Shown here: piece after piece, positions 1 through 8,765 of the stretch
Layout: the number at the start of each line of letters is the position of its first letter
How positions within the stretch are numbered: the stretch's first letter is position 1
Origin: Sphingomonas sp. HMP6
Lineage (GTDB): Bacteria; Pseudomonadota; Alphaproteobacteria; Sphingomonadales; Sphingomonadaceae
Direction: 5' to 3'
Length of the DNA stretch: 64,000 bases
Assembly: GCF_013374095.1 (NCBI RefSeq)
Contig: NZ_AP022672.1
Span: forward strand, 372,001-436,000
Notes under the pieces: model-generated
Databases searched by the model: none
Seen by the model: only the letters and a program-made list of their open reading frames with translations
Told to the model about the DNA's origin: nothing
Program-made: the position numbers and the translations under genes

Positions 1-1055
1 ATGCCCGAGAGCTTTTGGGACAGGACCTTGAACGCTTCGTTCGACCAGCTGTTGGTCAGCACGACGATCGCGGCCTTGTCATCGGGATAGACGATGTTTT
101 CCGAGAGGAAGCCGACTGCCTCGCCGCTATGCTCGATGAAGCGGTGGCCGCTGGCGGACCCGCTGAACACGCCGAGGCCGTAGCCGTTGGTGGTGCCATC
201 GGCGAGCTTGACCGGCGTTTCCTGCGCCGCCCAATCCTCGGGCGTTAGCACGGTGCGATCGAGCCGCGCGACATCCCACAAGGCGAGCGATTTTGCGCTC
301 ATCGACAGCTCGCCAGCCGCGTAAAGCCAGCCGTGCGCGGCGGGCGTGACGGGGCGCACTGGTCCCAGCGCGGCGCGCCCGTAGCCTTGCGGAAAGCCCG
401 GCCCGATCGCGAGATCCTGGTCGGACGCTTTGATGCCGAGCGGCTTGAAGATGCGCGCTTGGAGAAAATCGAGCAGCGGTTGGCCGGAGACCTTTTCGAC
501 GATCATGCCCGCGACGACATAGCCGGTGTTCGAATATTGCCACTGCGTGCCGGGGGTGAAATCGAGCGGTTTCTTCGCCCAGCGATCGACGATCTGCTGC
601 GGTGTGACGGGTGTGGCCATCGCCTTGAAGCTGTAATCCTGCGGCCAGTAATCCTGTAGCCCTGCGGTGTGGCTGAGCAATTGGCGCAGCGTGATCGTGT
701 CGCCACCGCTGATATCAGGGAGGTATTTTGCGACCGTATCGTCGAGGCTGAGCTTGCCGTCGCGTTGCAGCAGCAGGACGGCAGCGGCAGTGAATTGCTT
801 CGAGATCGAGGCGATCTGATACGGGGCGTCGTCGCGCGTCGTGCCGGTTTCGGCCTGCTTGCCATACGCCTTGGCATAGACGACGCGCCCACCGCGTACG
901 ATCGCGATCGAGGCCGAGGGCACGCCCGATTTGGCGAGCGTGTCGGTGACGGTGCTGTCGACCTTCGCCGTTTCGGCGGGGCTCAAATCCTGCGCGGCGA
1001 GGGGTGCGGCGGCGACCAGCAGGATCGCGGCGAAACAGGATCGGAACGGCGTCAC
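1..1055 (-). CDS. Serine hydrolase (class C beta-lactamase / penicillin-binding-like), partial
   Basis: Reading the minus strand from a GTG at 1055 gives an open frame that runs off the left edge of the window (about 351 codons visible), so the C-terminus is missing. An AAGAG ribosome site lies 5 nt before the GTG. The N-terminus is a signal peptide (basic TPFRS, hydrophobic AAILLVAAAPLAA, cleavage near residue 21), so the enzyme should be periplasmic. The acyl-serine motif SISK is at about residues 83-86, a YSN (YxN) motif near 173 and an HSG motif near 313, which is the full class C/esterase set. Members act on D-Ala peptides or esters, so true beta-lactamase activity cannot be inferred. 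Confidence 0.85.
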   Translation of the reverse strand, partial: MTPFRSCFAAILLVAAAPLAAQDLSPAETAKVDSTVTDTLAKSGVPSASIAIVRGGRVVYAKAYGKQAETGTTRDDAPYQIASISKQFTAAAVLLLQRDGKLSLDDTVAKYLPDISGGDTITLRQLLSHTAGLQDYWPQDYSFKAMATPVTPQQIVDRWAKKPLDFTPGTQWQYSNTGYVVAGMIVEKVSGQPLLDFLQARIFKPLGIKASDQDLAIGPGFPQGYGRAALGPVRPVTPAAHGWLYAAGELSMSAKSLALWDVARLDRTVLTPEDWAAQETPVKLADGTTNGYGLGVFSGSASGHRFIEHSGEAVGFLSENIVYPDDKAAIVVLTNSWSNEAFKVLSQKLSG

Positions 1056-1126
1056 GGGCACTCTTTCACAGGGTCTGAGACGCCGATATGTCACCCCCGT
1101 GCCGAAAAAGGAAAGCCAGAAGTGGC

Positions 1127-2458
1127 TCAGGCGACGGGCGCGCCGTACAAATCGTGCTCGTCGGCGTCCTCGATCTCGACGGCCACGATGTCGCCTTGCT
1201 TGAGGTGCCCGGCATCGCGCAGGAAGACTTCCCCGTCGATCTCTGGCGCATCGGCCTTGGAGCGGCCGGTCGCGCCGCCCTCTTCATCGACTGCGTCGAT
1301 GATCACGTCGAGCGTGCGGCCGATCTTGGCCTGGAGCTTCTCCGCCGAAATGCGTGCGGTCAGTTCCATCAACCGGGCGTAGCGCTCTTCCTTGATGTCC
1401 TCGGGTACGTGATTGGGCAAGTCGTTGGCGGCGGCACCCTCGACCGGTTCGAAGCGGAACGCCCCGACGCGGTCGAGCTGCGCTTCCTCGAGCCAGTCCA
1501 TTAAATAGGCGAAATCGTCCTCGGTCTCGCCGGGGAAGCCGACGACGAAGGTCGATCGGATCGCGATGTCGGGCGCGATCGTCCGCCAGTTCTTGATGCG
1601 CTCAAGCACCTTGGTTTCGTTCGCCGGGCGCTTCATGAGCTTGAGCACGTTGCGGCTGGCGTGCTGGAACGGGATGTCGAGATAGGGGAGCACCAGCCCC
1701 TCGGCCATCAGCGGAATGACGTGATCGACGTGCGGGTAGGGGTACACGTAATGCAGTCGCACCCACGCGCCGAGCTTGCCCAGTTCGCGCGACAGATCGG
1801 TCATGTGCGCGCGGACCTCTTCGCCGTGCCACATCCGCGGCTGGTGACGGATGTCGACGCCGTACGCGGACGTGTCCTGGCTGATCACCAGCAATTCCTT
1901 GGTGCCGGCTTCGATCAGCTTTTCGGCTTCGCGCAGGATCGCATCTGGGCGGCGGCTGACGAGATCGCCGCGAAGGCTCGGGATGATGCAGAAGGAGCAG
2001 CGGTGGTTGCAGCCTTCGCTGATCTTCAAATAGCTGTAGTGGCGCGGGGTGAGCTTCAGGCCGCTGTCGGGCACCAAGTTGAGGAACGCGCTCGGCGGCA
2101 TCGGCGCCGCTTCGTGAACCGCACCCACGACTTCTTCGTACTGATGCGCGCCGGTGACCGCGAGGACGTTCGGGAATTTGGCGCGGATCATCTCCGCTTC
2201 CTTGCCCATGCAGCCGGTGACGATGACGCGGCCATTCTCGGCGATCGCCTCGCCGATTGCTTCGAGGCTTTCCTCCTTGGCCGAATCGAGAAAGCCGCAG
2301 GTGTTGACGAGCACGACGTCGGCGCCGGCATAATCGGGCGACATCTGATAGCCGTCGCTGCGCAGCTTGGTCAGGATGCGTTCGCTGTCGACCAGGTTCT
2401 TGGGACAGCCGAGCGAAACCATGCCGATTTTCGGCGGGGTGGGGAGGAGTGTTGCCAT
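1127..2458 (-). CDS. rimO: Ribosomal protein uS12 methylthiotransferase RimO
   Basis: Radical-SAM enzyme that methylthiolates an aspartate of ribosomal protein S12. From the ATG at 2458 (443 aa) the UPF0004 domain carries the three cluster cysteines C18 (LGCPKN), C54 (NTCGF) and C83 (TGCMG). The radical-SAM CxxxCxxC follows at C150/C154/C157 (CNHRCSFC), and a TRAM domain ends the protein near EIEDADEH. The [11 protein letters not shown] start is diagnostic of RimO rather than MiaB. An upstream in-frame GTG at 2503 is possible but adds a non-conserved stretch that runs towards a repeat, so the ATG is preferred. It has little Shine-Dalgarno signal. Confidence 0.95.
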   Translation of the reverse strand: MATLLPTPPKIGMVSLGCPKNLVDSERILTKLRSDGYQMSPDYAGADVVLVNTCGFLDSAKEESLEAIGEAIAENGRVIVTGCMGKEAEMIRAKFPNVLAVTGAHQYEEVVGAVHEAAPMPPSAFLNLVPDSGLKLTPRHYSYLKISEGCNHRCSFCIIPSLRGDLVSRRPDAILREAEKLIEAGTKELLVISQDTSAYGVDIRHQPRMWHGEEVRAHMTDLSRELGKLGAWVRLHYVYPYPHVDHVIPLMAEGLVLPYLDIPFQHASRNVLKLMKRPANETKVLERIKNWRTIAPDIAIRSTFVVGFPGETEDDFAYLMDWLEEAQLDRVGAFRFEPVEGAAANDLPNHVPEDIKEERYARLMELTARISAEKLQAKIGRTLDVIIDAVDEEGGATGRSKADAPEIDGEVFLRDAGHLKQGDIVAVEIEDADEHDLYGAPVA

Positions 2459-2532
2459 GGGAGGGGCGGCATGTAGCGATTGTGCAGGTAATTTGCCAGC
2501 CACCCGCGATCCGCTCGCCCGAACCCGATCAT

Positions 2533-2618
2533 CCGTTCGCCCTGAGCTTGTCGAAGGGCTGTCTTTCTCTCTACCGTGGGCGGGAAGGGCAGAGCTTCGA
2601 CAAGCTCAGCCCGAACGG
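2533..2618. repeat. Inverted repeat, TTCGCCCTGAGCTTGTCGAAG family
   Basis: The left arm CCGTTCGCCCTGAGCTTGTC and the right arm GACAAGCTCAGCCCGAACGG are near-perfect reverse complements around a spacer of about 45 nt. The same family recurs at 54346-54447. It sits between the divergent rimO and DOMON-like genes, and its end abuts the GGAGG that serves the latter. Confidence 0.8.
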
Positions 2619-2625
2619 AGGTTTG

Positions 2626-3177
2626 GTGCTCTACGACCTGATACCGCATCCGCAATTTTCCGCGCCCGATCTCGTGATTTCGGTCGAAGCAGCGAGAACC
2701 GTCGAGGGTACGTTCGTCATTCGTTACTTGGTTAGCGGCGATACGGACAGAATCCTGATTCCCCAACCTGTCCGATATGCGTCCCGGCATCCCGATCTAT
2801 GGCAACACACCTGCTTTGAGGCCTTCGTCTCGGCGGGGGAGGGTGCGGACTATCTCGAATTCAATTTCGCTCCCTCGACGGCGTGGGATGCCTTCAAATT
2901 CTCGTCCTATCGCGTTTCGGGCGGCTCCTTCCCTTTTCCCACTCCGCACTTTGATGTCGAGCGACCGGAAGGACGCCTTGAGGTTACAGTTGCACTCGAC
3001 ATGACGGAGACGCCCGAGGCTGATGCGAGTGCTACGTGCCACTTAAACCTCTCCGCCGTGATCGAAGAACGCGACGGCACCAAATCCTATTGGGCGCTAG
3101 CCCACGCCCCCGGGCCGCCGGATTTCCACAACCGGGATTGCTTTATCGCGACCCTCCCGGCACCTGAGCGGCCATGA
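2626..3177 (+). CDS. DOMON-like domain protein
   Basis: A 183-aa protein starting at GTG 2626 with GGAGG just upstream (2617-2621). The open frame continues upstream to 2449, but that part only translates the inverted repeat. Sequence features such as the RHPDLWQHTCFEAFV stretch, YLEFNFAPSTAWDAF and a carboxy-terminal SYWALAHAPGPPDFH fit the DOMON-like family of all-beta ligand-binding proteins found in proteobacteria. No signal peptide is visible, so it is probably cytoplasmic. Its stop overlaps the start of the next gene by ATGA, so it is translationally coupled to the NamZ-like protein. Function and ligand are unknown. Confidence 0.75.
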   Translation: MLYDLIPHPQFSAPDLVISVEAARTVEGTFVIRYLVSGDTDRILIPQPVRYASRHPDLWQHTCFEAFVSAGEGADYLEFNFAPSTAWDAFKFSSYRVSGGSFPFPTPHFDVERPEGRLEVTVALDMTETPEADASATCHLNLSAVIEERDGTKSYWALAHAPGPPDFHNRDCFIATLPAPERP

Positions 3178-4370
3178 ACTTCGGTATCGATCGCCTGCTC
3201 GCCGACCCTGCGCTCCGCAAGCCGCTGGAGGGGAAGCGTGTCGCGTTGCTCGCGCATCCAGCCTCCGTGACGGCTGACCTGACGCACAGCATCGACGCGC
3301 TGGTCGCGGCGGGCATCAACATCACCGCCGCGTTCGGGCCGCAGCACGGGATGCGCGGCGATTTGCAGGACAATATGATGGAGTCGCCCGACTTCACCGA
3401 TCCGACCTACGGCTTCCCGGTGTTCAGCCTCTACGGCGAGGTGCGGCGACCGACCGGGCAATCGATGGGGACGTTCGACGTCGTGCTGGTCGATCTGCAG
3501 GATCTCGGCACACGCATCTACACCTTCATCACCACGCTACGGTATATGCTCGAGGCGTGCGCAGAGCATAAGAAAGCGCTGTGGGTGCTTGACCGGCCCA
3601 ATCCGGTCGGGCGGCCGATCGAAGGCCTTACGCTACGCCCCGGCTGGGAGAGTTTCGTCGGCGCCGGGCCGATGCCGATGCGGCACGGGATGACGCTGGG
3701 CGAGCTGGGCCATTGGTTCATCGCCGAGCTCGGCCTCGACGTCGATTATCGTGTGATCGAAATGGAGGGGTGGGAGCCCGACGCCGCGCCGGGGTTCGGC
3801 TGGCCTACGGATCGCGTGTGGATCAACCCCAGCCCCAACGCCCCCAACCTCAACATGGCGCGCGCTTACCCCGGCACGGTGATGGTCGAGGGCGCGACGC
3901 TGTCCGAAGGGCGCGGCACGACGCGCCCGCTCGAACTGTTCGGCGCGCCGGATATCGATGCCAAGGCGGTGATCGCCGAGATGCGCCGCCTCGCGCCCGA
4001 GTGGCTGCACGGCTGTACGCTGCGCGACATCTGGTTCGAGCCGACCTTCCACAAGCATGTCGGCCAATTGTGCAGCGGCGTTCATATCCACGCCGAGGGG
4101 CCATCCTACGATCACGCCGCGTTCCGCCCGTGGCGGGTGCAGGCGTTGGGCTTCAAGGCGATCCGTGCGCTGTATCCGGATTATGATCTTTGGCGCGATT
4201 TTCCGTATGAATATGCGTTCGGGAAGCTCGCGATCGACGTCATCAATGGCGGCCGTGCCTTGCGCGAATGGGTGGACGACTCGCGCGCGACTCCGGGCGA
4301 TCTCGATGCGCTGACGCTGACAGACGAAGCTGCTTGGGCCGAGTCGCGGCGGCCTTTCCTGCTGTATTAG
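3174..4370 (+). CDS. DUF1343 / NamZ-type exo-beta-N-acetylmuramidase homologue
   Basis: A 398-aa protein of the DUF1343 family, whose Bacillus member NamZ removes N-acetylmuramic acid from peptidoglycan fragments. Family landmarks visible are GIDRLL at the start, the FGPQHGMRGD block near residues 54-63, DLQDLGTRIYTF, LDRPNPVGR, WPSP-like INPSPNAPNL and EGRGTTRPLELFG. There is no signal peptide, so here the enzyme would act in the cytoplasm on recycled muropeptides. An AmpG-type permease is encoded at 47106-48443 in the same window. The start ATG overlaps the upstream stop (ATGA). Function is inferred from the family only. Confidence 0.8.
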   Translation: MNFGIDRLLADPALRKPLEGKRVALLAHPASVTADLTHSIDALVAAGINITAAFGPQHGMRGDLQDNMMESPDFTDPTYGFPVFSLYGEVRRPTGQSMGTFDVVLVDLQDLGTRIYTFITTLRYMLEACAEHKKALWVLDRPNPVGRPIEGLTLRPGWESFVGAGPMPMRHGMTLGELGHWFIAELGLDVDYRVIEMEGWEPDAAPGFGWPTDRVWINPSPNAPNLNMARAYPGTVMVEGATLSEGRGTTRPLELFGAPDIDAKAVIAEMRRLAPEWLHGCTLRDIWFEPTFHKHVGQLCSGVHIHAEGPSYDHAAFRPWRVQALGFKAIRALYPDYDLWRDFPYEYAFGKLAIDVINGGRALREWVDDSRATPGDLDALTLTDEAAWAESRRPFLLY

Positions 4371-4525
4371 ACGGATTCGGCGGCGCCCTGTTCGTCTCAC
4401 CGCAACGCAGCAACGACTCGCGCCTCTCACGCCAATTGATGATGGTCACGCAAGGCGCGGTATTCCATGAGGATTTCACCGATTCGTTGGCCGGGGGGCC
4501 AGTATTCGCGTACCGGAGGGATGCC

Positions 4526-4669
4526 GTGGAATCCGACCGTCAATTCTATATGCGGCGCGTAACCGCCGAACGTCAGGCCGCAGCGCGTGCGATCACCGAG
4601 GAAGCGCGCGAGCGTCGGATGATGCTGGTGGCGATGTACCTGCAGAAGCTGCAAGCGATTCCGGCCTGA
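4526..4669 (+). CDS. Small basic hypothetical protein (47 aa)
   Basis: A short frame starting at GTG 4526 with a strong GGAGGG site at 4515-4520, 5 nt upstream. The product is highly charged and likely helical (MRRVTAERQAAARAITEEAR, then MLVAMYLQKLQAI). The frame stays open upstream to 4268, but that part lies inside the end of the NamZ-like gene and looks non-coding. The good ribosome site and amphipathic composition support a real small gene. I do not recognise the family. It stops just before the DUF559 repeat unit. Confidence 0.55.
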   Translation: MESDRQFYMRRVTAERQAAARAITEEARERRMMLVAMYLQKLQAIPA

Positions 4670-4674
4670 CTTCG

Positions 4675-4709
4675 CTCCCCTCCCTGAAAGGGAGGGGTTG
4701 GGGGTGGGT
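4675..4709. repeat. Left inverted repeat of DUF559 unit 1
   Basis: CTCCCCTCCCTGAAAGGGAG followed by GGGTTGGGGGTGGGT. It is the reverse complement of 5095-5129 except at one loop base. Confidence 0.85.
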
Positions 4710-4743
4710 TGGCGGGCAAAGCTCGCCGCTCTACACTAACCAC

Positions 4744-5154
4744 ATGCGCCGGATTTCGAAATCCATAACGGAGAACGCAAGACGGATGCGGCGCGAGCCG
4801 ACACCTGCTGAACGTGAACTTTGGAAGTTGCTCTCAAGATACAGACCGGCTTTTACAAGACAGCTTTCGATTGACGATCGCTACATCATCGATCTTGCAA
4901 ATCGTGCCGCCAAGCTGGCGATAGAACTGGATGGAAGCCAACATCACGAGCAGATTCGATACGATATGGGGCGGACGGCGTATTTAGAGGCGCAGGGCTG
5001 GCGTGTCGTCAGACTTTGGAACTCCGACGTCCTATCGAACCCCGACGGCGCTGCCTCGCGCATTCTGGCGGAGACCGCCGAGTGCCTCGGCGGCACCCAC
5101 CCCCAACCCCTCCCTTCCAGGGAGGGGAGGAAGCGGACACCACGCTACAAATAA
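4744..5154 (+). CDS. DUF559 domain endonuclease (Vsr/restriction-like fold)
   Basis: 136 aa. The family is a very-short-patch-repair/restriction-like nuclease fold. Visible motifs are ENARRMRREPTPAERELWKLL at the start, FTRQLSIDDRYIIDLA, then the catalytic-type LAIELDGSQHHEQIRYD and WRVVRLWNSDVL. The last residues (THPQPLPSREGRK) are simply the translated right repeat, so the frame runs through the repeat and stops at 5154 outside it. The start is ATG 4744 with no clear ribosome site. GC is lower than in flanking genes, which suggests transfer. It stops directly before the convergent VWA gene. The biological role is unknown. Confidence 0.8.
   Translation: MRRISKSITENARRMRREPTPAERELWKLLSRYRPAFTRQLSIDDRYIIDLANRAAKLAIELDGSQHHEQIRYDMGRTAYLEAQGWRVVRLWNSDVLSNPDGAASRILAETAECLGGTHPQPLPSREGRKRTPRYK
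5095..5129. repeat. Right inverted repeat of DUF559 unit 1
   Basis: ACCCACCCCCAACCCCTCCC then TTCCAGGGAGGGGAG. It mirrors 4675-4709 and encodes the last part of the DUF559 protein. Confidence 0.85.
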
Positions 5155-6333
5155 TCACCGCTTCCGCGTCAATTCCCGCATTGCCTCATCTAGGCCCGCC
5201 AGCGTCAGCGGGTACATTCGGTCGGTCATCAGATCGGCGATGATGCGCAGGCTTTGCGAATAGCCCCATTGTTCTTTCGGGATCGGGTTGAGCCACACCG
5301 CGGCGGGATAGGTGTTGGTCATCCGCTGCAGCCATGCCGCGCCCGATTCCTCGTTGAAATGCTCGACCGATCCGCCGGGATGTGTGATCTCATACGGGCT
5401 CATCGAGGCATCTCCGACGAACACCAGTTTGTAATCATGGCCGAATTTGTGGAGCACGTCCCACATCGGCGTGCGCTCGGCAAAGCGGCGGCGATTGTCC
5501 TTCCACACGCCTTCATACGGGCAATTGTGGAAGTAGAAGAATTCGAGATTCTTGAACTCGGTCGTCGCGGCGGAAAACAATTCCTCGCAGAGCTTGACCC
5601 ACGGGTCCATCGATCCGCCGACATCCAGGAACAGCAGCAGCTTGACCGCATTGCGGCGCTCGGCGCGCATCACGACGTCGAGCCAGCCCTGCCGCGCCGT
5701 GCCGCTGATCGTCGCGTCGATGTCGAGCTCGTCGGCGGCCCCGTCGCGCGCGAATTTGCGCAAGCGCCGCAGCGCCACCTTGATGTTGCGCGTGCCCAGT
5801 TCACGCGTGTTGTCGAGATTCTTGAAGTCGCGCTGGTCCCAAACTTTCAGCGCGCGCTTGTGCGTGCTTTCGCCGCCGATGCGGACGCCTTCGGGATTGT
5901 AGCCGCTATTGCCGTAGGGCGACGTGCCGCCGGTGCCGACCCATTTGTTGCCGCCCTGGTGGCGCTTTTCTTGTTCCTCGAGCCGCTGCTTGAGCGTCTC
6001 CATGATCTCGTCCCACGATCCGAGCGACTTGATCTGCTCCATTTCCTCAGGGGTTAGGTATTTCTCGGCGACGGCCTTCAGCCAATCGGCAGGGATTTCG
6101 GCGGCAGTCTGGCCGAAGGTGGTGGCGATGCCCTTGAAGACCTTGGCGAAAACCTGGTCGAAGCGATCGAGCAGGCCCTCGTCCTTCACGTACACGGCGC
6201 GCGACAGGTAATAGAATTCCTCGGGCGTGCGGTCGATCACCTCGGCGTCGAGCGCTTCGAGCAGCAACAGGTGCTCCTTGAGGCTGGCGGGGATTCCGGC
6301 GCTGCGGAGCTCGTCAAGGAAGTTCAGGAACAT
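5155..6333 (-). CDS. VWA domain protein, CoxE-like
   Basis: 392 aa from ATG 6333, with GAGAAG 5 nt upstream; a GTG two codons earlier is less likely. The N-terminal half is helical (MFLNFLDELRSAGIPASLKE). The C-terminal half is a von Willebrand A domain with the metal-ion-dependent adhesion motif DVGGSMD near residue 237 and the late motifs YFHNCPYEGVWKD and VFVGDASMSPYE. In many alphaproteobacteria this protein is paired with a MoxR-type AAA ATPase. The partner here is at 7185-8033, separated by the CHAP gene. MoxR/VWA pairs act as chaperones for metal-cofactor or complex assembly; the client here is not shown. Confidence 0.88.
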   Translation of the reverse strand: MFLNFLDELRSAGIPASLKEHLLLLEALDAEVIDRTPEEFYYLSRAVYVKDEGLLDRFDQVFAKVFKGIATTFGQTAAEIPADWLKAVAEKYLTPEEMEQIKSLGSWDEIMETLKQRLEEQEKRHQGGNKWVGTGGTSPYGNSGYNPEGVRIGGESTHKRALKVWDQRDFKNLDNTRELGTRNIKVALRRLRKFARDGAADELDIDATISGTARQGWLDVVMRAERRNAVKLLLFLDVGGSMDPWVKLCEELFSAATTEFKNLEFFYFHNCPYEGVWKDNRRRFAERTPMWDVLHKFGHDYKLVFVGDASMSPYEITHPGGSVEHFNEESGAAWLQRMTNTYPAAVWLNPIPKEQWGYSQSLRIIADLMTDRMYPLTLAGLDEAMRELTRKR

Positions 6334-6346
6334 GGGCACTTCTCAT

Positions 6347-6443
6347 TCCCCTCCCGCTTGCGGGAGGGGTTAGGGGAGGGCCTGTTGATAGGCCGATGTT
6401 TCGAACATGCCCTCCCCCAACCCCTCCCACAAGTGGGAGGGGA
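6347..6443. repeat. Gene-free inverted pair of the CCCTCCC/GGGAGGG family
   Basis: Left unit about 6347-6381 (CCCTCCCGCTTGCGGGAGGG plus GTTAGGGGAGGGC) and right unit 6409-6443 in the opposite orientation, separated by about 28 nt. The tail TTRGGGGAGGGC is the same subtype as DUF559 unit 2. It lies between the CHAP gene and the VWA gene, about 14 nt before the VWA start. Confidence 0.85.
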
Positions 6444-6447
6444 GATT

Positions 6448-7005
6448 TCACCGATACGCGTCGATCAACGCCCCGACATAATCGGGGTCGCGGCTGGTGA
6501 GTTCGGGGGCGGGGCGGGCCGCAGCACCGTGCGCAAGCGCCTTGCCATAGATGAAGCCATAGGTCGGATAGACGGTGCTGCCGAGCCCCTCCATGTCGCG
6601 ATACCACACCTTCACTTCGCTCCAGTCGTTATCGGGCGACACGTCGGTTAGCGTCACGTCCTGCTCGGCATGGCCCCGCTCGCCATTCTGGCGCGACCAA
6701 TTGGCGTGGGTGACCATGACGACACGGCGGTCGACCACGCGGCTGATGACCGCGACATGGCCGAGCGGCAGACGGGCGGTGCGGGCGAACACGATGACCG
6801 ATCCGGAGCGGGGCGTCTCACCGCGTTGATACACGCCGGCGGCCTTGTCCCACCATGTCCACGCATCGCCGTAGATTTGAATGCCCGAGGCGGCGCGCGC
6901 GAAGGGCACGCATTGCCCGACATAATCGAGCAGCGATGTGGCGCGTGCCGGGGCCGACACGGCGGCGACCGCACAAACGCTAGCTAAGATAATCCCGAAC
7001 CGCAT
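6448..7005 (-). CDS. Secreted CHAP-domain amidase/peptidase
   Basis: 185 aa. Residues 1-22 form a signal peptide (MRFGIILASVCAVAAVSAPA, cleavage after RATS or nearby). The CHAP fold follows, with the cysteine in YVGQCVPFARAASG (about C32), the WTWWDKA segment and the histidine in PLGHVAVISRV. These are the Cys/His catalytic pair of NlpC/P60-type amidases that cleave peptidoglycan stem peptides or cross-bridges. The protein is small and single-domain, with no visible cell-wall anchor. It sits between the VWA and MoxR genes on the same strand, although it has no obvious connection to them. Confidence 0.85.
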   Translation of the reverse strand: MRFGIILASVCAVAAVSAPARATSLLDYVGQCVPFARAASGIQIYGDAWTWWDKAAGVYQRGETPRSGSVIVFARTARLPLGHVAVISRVVDRRVVMVTHANWSRQNGERGHAEQDVTLTDVSPDNDWSEVKVWYRDMEGLGSTVYPTYGFIYGKALAHGAAARPAPELTSRDPDYVGALIDAYR

Positions 7006-7106
7006 TAGGCACCCCTGACAGGTACCCCCCGAAGCTTTGGTAGCGGGAAATGGTTTACGGCGTGGTTACCGAGAATCGTCCGAAAGGATGGCGGCAAGGG
7101 GCACGT

Positions 7107-7144
7107 CGTGGCAAAGCCACGCCGTCGGTCGGTGCCTTGGCACC
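7107..7144. repeat. Double hairpin with GACCGACG linker (copy 1)
   Basis: CGTGGC-aaa-GCCACG, the linker CCGTCGGTC, then GGTGCC-tt-GGCACC. On the minus strand this reads hairpin, GACCGACG, hairpin, the same plan as at 21270-21312 but with different stem sequences. More palindromes follow up to 7190. The gap 7006-7184 otherwise holds no gene. Confidence 0.6.
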
Positions 7145-7184
7145 GCCGGCCGGCCCGGCCGCTTTGCGCCGCGGGCTAGCTGCG

Positions 7185-8033
7185 CTAGCCCTTGGTTCGC
7201 CGGGCCATAAACGCCAACCGTTCGAACAGCATCACATCCTGCTCATTCTTCAACAGCGCCCCATGCAAAGGCGGGATCGCCTTGGTCGGATCGCGATTTT
7301 GCAGCACGTCGAGCGGCATGTCCTCGTGCAGCAGCAGCTTGAGCCAGTCGAGCAACTCCGAGGTCGAGGGCTTCTTCTTCAGGCCGGGCACGTCGCGCAC
7401 GTCGTAGAAAATGTCCATCGCGCGGTTGACCAGGATCTTCTGGATGCCGGGGAAGTGGACGTCGACGATCGCCTGCATCGTCTCGCGATCGGGGAATTTG
7501 ATATAGTGGAAGAAGCAGCGACGCAGGAAGGCGTCGGGCAGTTCCTTCTCGTTGTTCGACGTGATGATGACGATCGGGCGCTCGACCGCGCGGATCGTTT
7601 CCTTGGTTTCGTAAACGTGGAATTCCATCCGATCGAGTTCCTGCAACAGATCGTTGGGGAATTCGATGTCGGCCTTGTCGATCTCGTCGATCAGCAGGAC
7701 AGGTGGCTTGTCGCGCGTGAACGCCTCCCACAATTTGCCGCGGCGGATGTAATTGCCGATGTCATGAACGCGCTCGTCGCCAAGCTGACCGTCGCGCAGG
7801 CGCGCGACCGCATCATATTCGTACAGGCCCTGCTGCGCCTTGGTCGTGGATTTGATGTTCCACTCGATCAATTCGGCATCGAGCGCCTTGGCGATTTCAT
7901 AGGCCAGGACGGTTTTGCCGGTGCCAGGTTCGCCCTTGACCAGCAACGGGCGGCGAAGCGTGACGGCAGCATTGACCGCGACCTTCAGGTCATCGGTAGC
8001 TACATAGCCTTGCGTGCCTTCGAACCGTTTCAT
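7185..8033 (-). CDS. MoxR-family AAA+ ATPase
   Basis: 282 aa. Walker A GEPGTGKT at residues 34-41, Walker B LLIDEID with D116/E117, sensor-1 region IITSNNEKELPDAFLRRCFFHY with the arginine finger, and the C-terminal helical lid (DIFYDVRDVPGLKKKPSTSE). The family works as a chaperone-like ATPase together with VWA-domain proteins, the likely partner being the CoxE-like protein at 5155-6333. The start is ATG 8033. It is the downstream gene of a minus-strand pair with the hypothetical protein at 8103-8765. Confidence 0.93.
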   Translation of the reverse strand: MKRFEGTQGYVATDDLKVAVNAAVTLRRPLLVKGEPGTGKTVLAYEIAKALDAELIEWNIKSTTKAQQGLYEYDAVARLRDGQLGDERVHDIGNYIRRGKLWEAFTRDKPPVLLIDEIDKADIEFPNDLLQELDRMEFHVYETKETIRAVERPIVIITSNNEKELPDAFLRRCFFHYIKFPDRETMQAIVDVHFPGIQKILVNRAMDIFYDVRDVPGLKKKPSTSELLDWLKLLLHEDMPLDVLQNRDPTKAIPPLHGALLKNEQDVMLFERLAFMARRTKG

Positions 8034-8102
8034 CGCATCCGTCCCGTTCTTTTGAATAGCGGGTACGGCGGTAGCGGGAAATACGCCGCTTGTGCAAGCA
8101 GG

Positions 8103-8765
8103 CTAGAGCGCGTCGCGCGCGATGGCGCGGGCCTCGATCAGGTCGCACAGGCCGCGATGTTGCGCGAAGATCTGCTGCGCGCCGAACGCCATGGCGCGAC
8201 GCACCGGTGCCGCGGGACCGACTGCGGTTGCGATCTGCGCGACCGCAATTTCATCTGGCAGTTGCGAGGTCACGATGGGGACGCCCGCACGGTGCGCCGC
8301 CGCGTCGAGGATCCGGTGGAAGGCATGCCAGTCAATTACCAGTGCAAGCGCCGCACCGATCGAGCACCCCGCCCGATCCGAGCGGGCGAGCATGTCGAAA
8401 GCATGGCGTTGCGATGCAAAGGCCGCGTCGCTTTCGGCCTGGCCGGGGGTGGAAGGCAGCGGGCCGACCGCAGCAGTGAGGCGAGCGAGATAGGCGCGTT
8501 CGATGCCAAAGGCGGCGGTCGCATCGGTCAGCCAGGCGGTATCGAGGTCGGCGACCGGGCGGCGAGCAGCTTCCTCGAACAGATCGGTCAGGCGGCCGTG
8601 TACCGCACACAACGCGTGCACCGCATCGGCGAGATCGCGCCCTGCCACGGCAGGCAGGGTAAGGCGGCGCAGCAACGGATGATGCGCGCACCCGTCGCTT
8701 GCCGCCAGCGCCGCGATGCTACCTGCCTCAAGGGTCGGTTTAAGCTGTGTCGATGCGATCGCCAT
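8103..8765 (-). CDS. Uncharacterised mostly helical protein (220 aa)
   Basis: Starts at ATG 8765. It is rich in Ala, Asp and Arg, with no signal peptide or membrane segment. Several short His/Cys-containing segments occur (SDGCAHHPLL, AVHALCAVHG, VIDWHAFHRIL, FAQHRGLCDLIEA). The predicted structure is largely alpha-helical. I do not recognise a named domain. It is upstream of the MoxR gene in the same direction with a 69-nt gap, so they may be co-transcribed. It probably belongs to a lineage-specific sphingomonad family. Confidence 0.7.
   Translation of the reverse strand: MAIASTQLKPTLEAGSIAALAASDGCAHHPLLRRLTLPAVAGRDLADAVHALCAVHGRLTDLFEEAARRPVADLDTAWLTDATAAFGIERAYLARLTAAVGPLPSTPGQAESDAAFASQRHAFDMLARSDRAGCSIGAALALVIDWHAFHRILDAAAHRAGVPIVTSQLPDEIAVAQIATAVGPAAPVRRAMAFGAQQIFAQHRGLCDLIEARAIARDAL

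Larger units (their letters stand above)
4675..5129. mobile_element. DUF559 endonuclease unit bounded by inverted repeats (copy 1)
   Basis: A 455-bp segment whose ends (4675-4709 and 5095-5129) are 35-bp inverted repeats differing at one position, each itself a small hairpin (CCCTCCC...GGGAGGG) with a TTGGGGGTGGGT tail. The only gene inside encodes a DUF559 nuclease with lower GC than its neighbours. The arrangement resembles an autonomous copy of the repeat family scattered through the window. Mobility is inferred; no target-site duplication was established. Confidence 0.5.
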
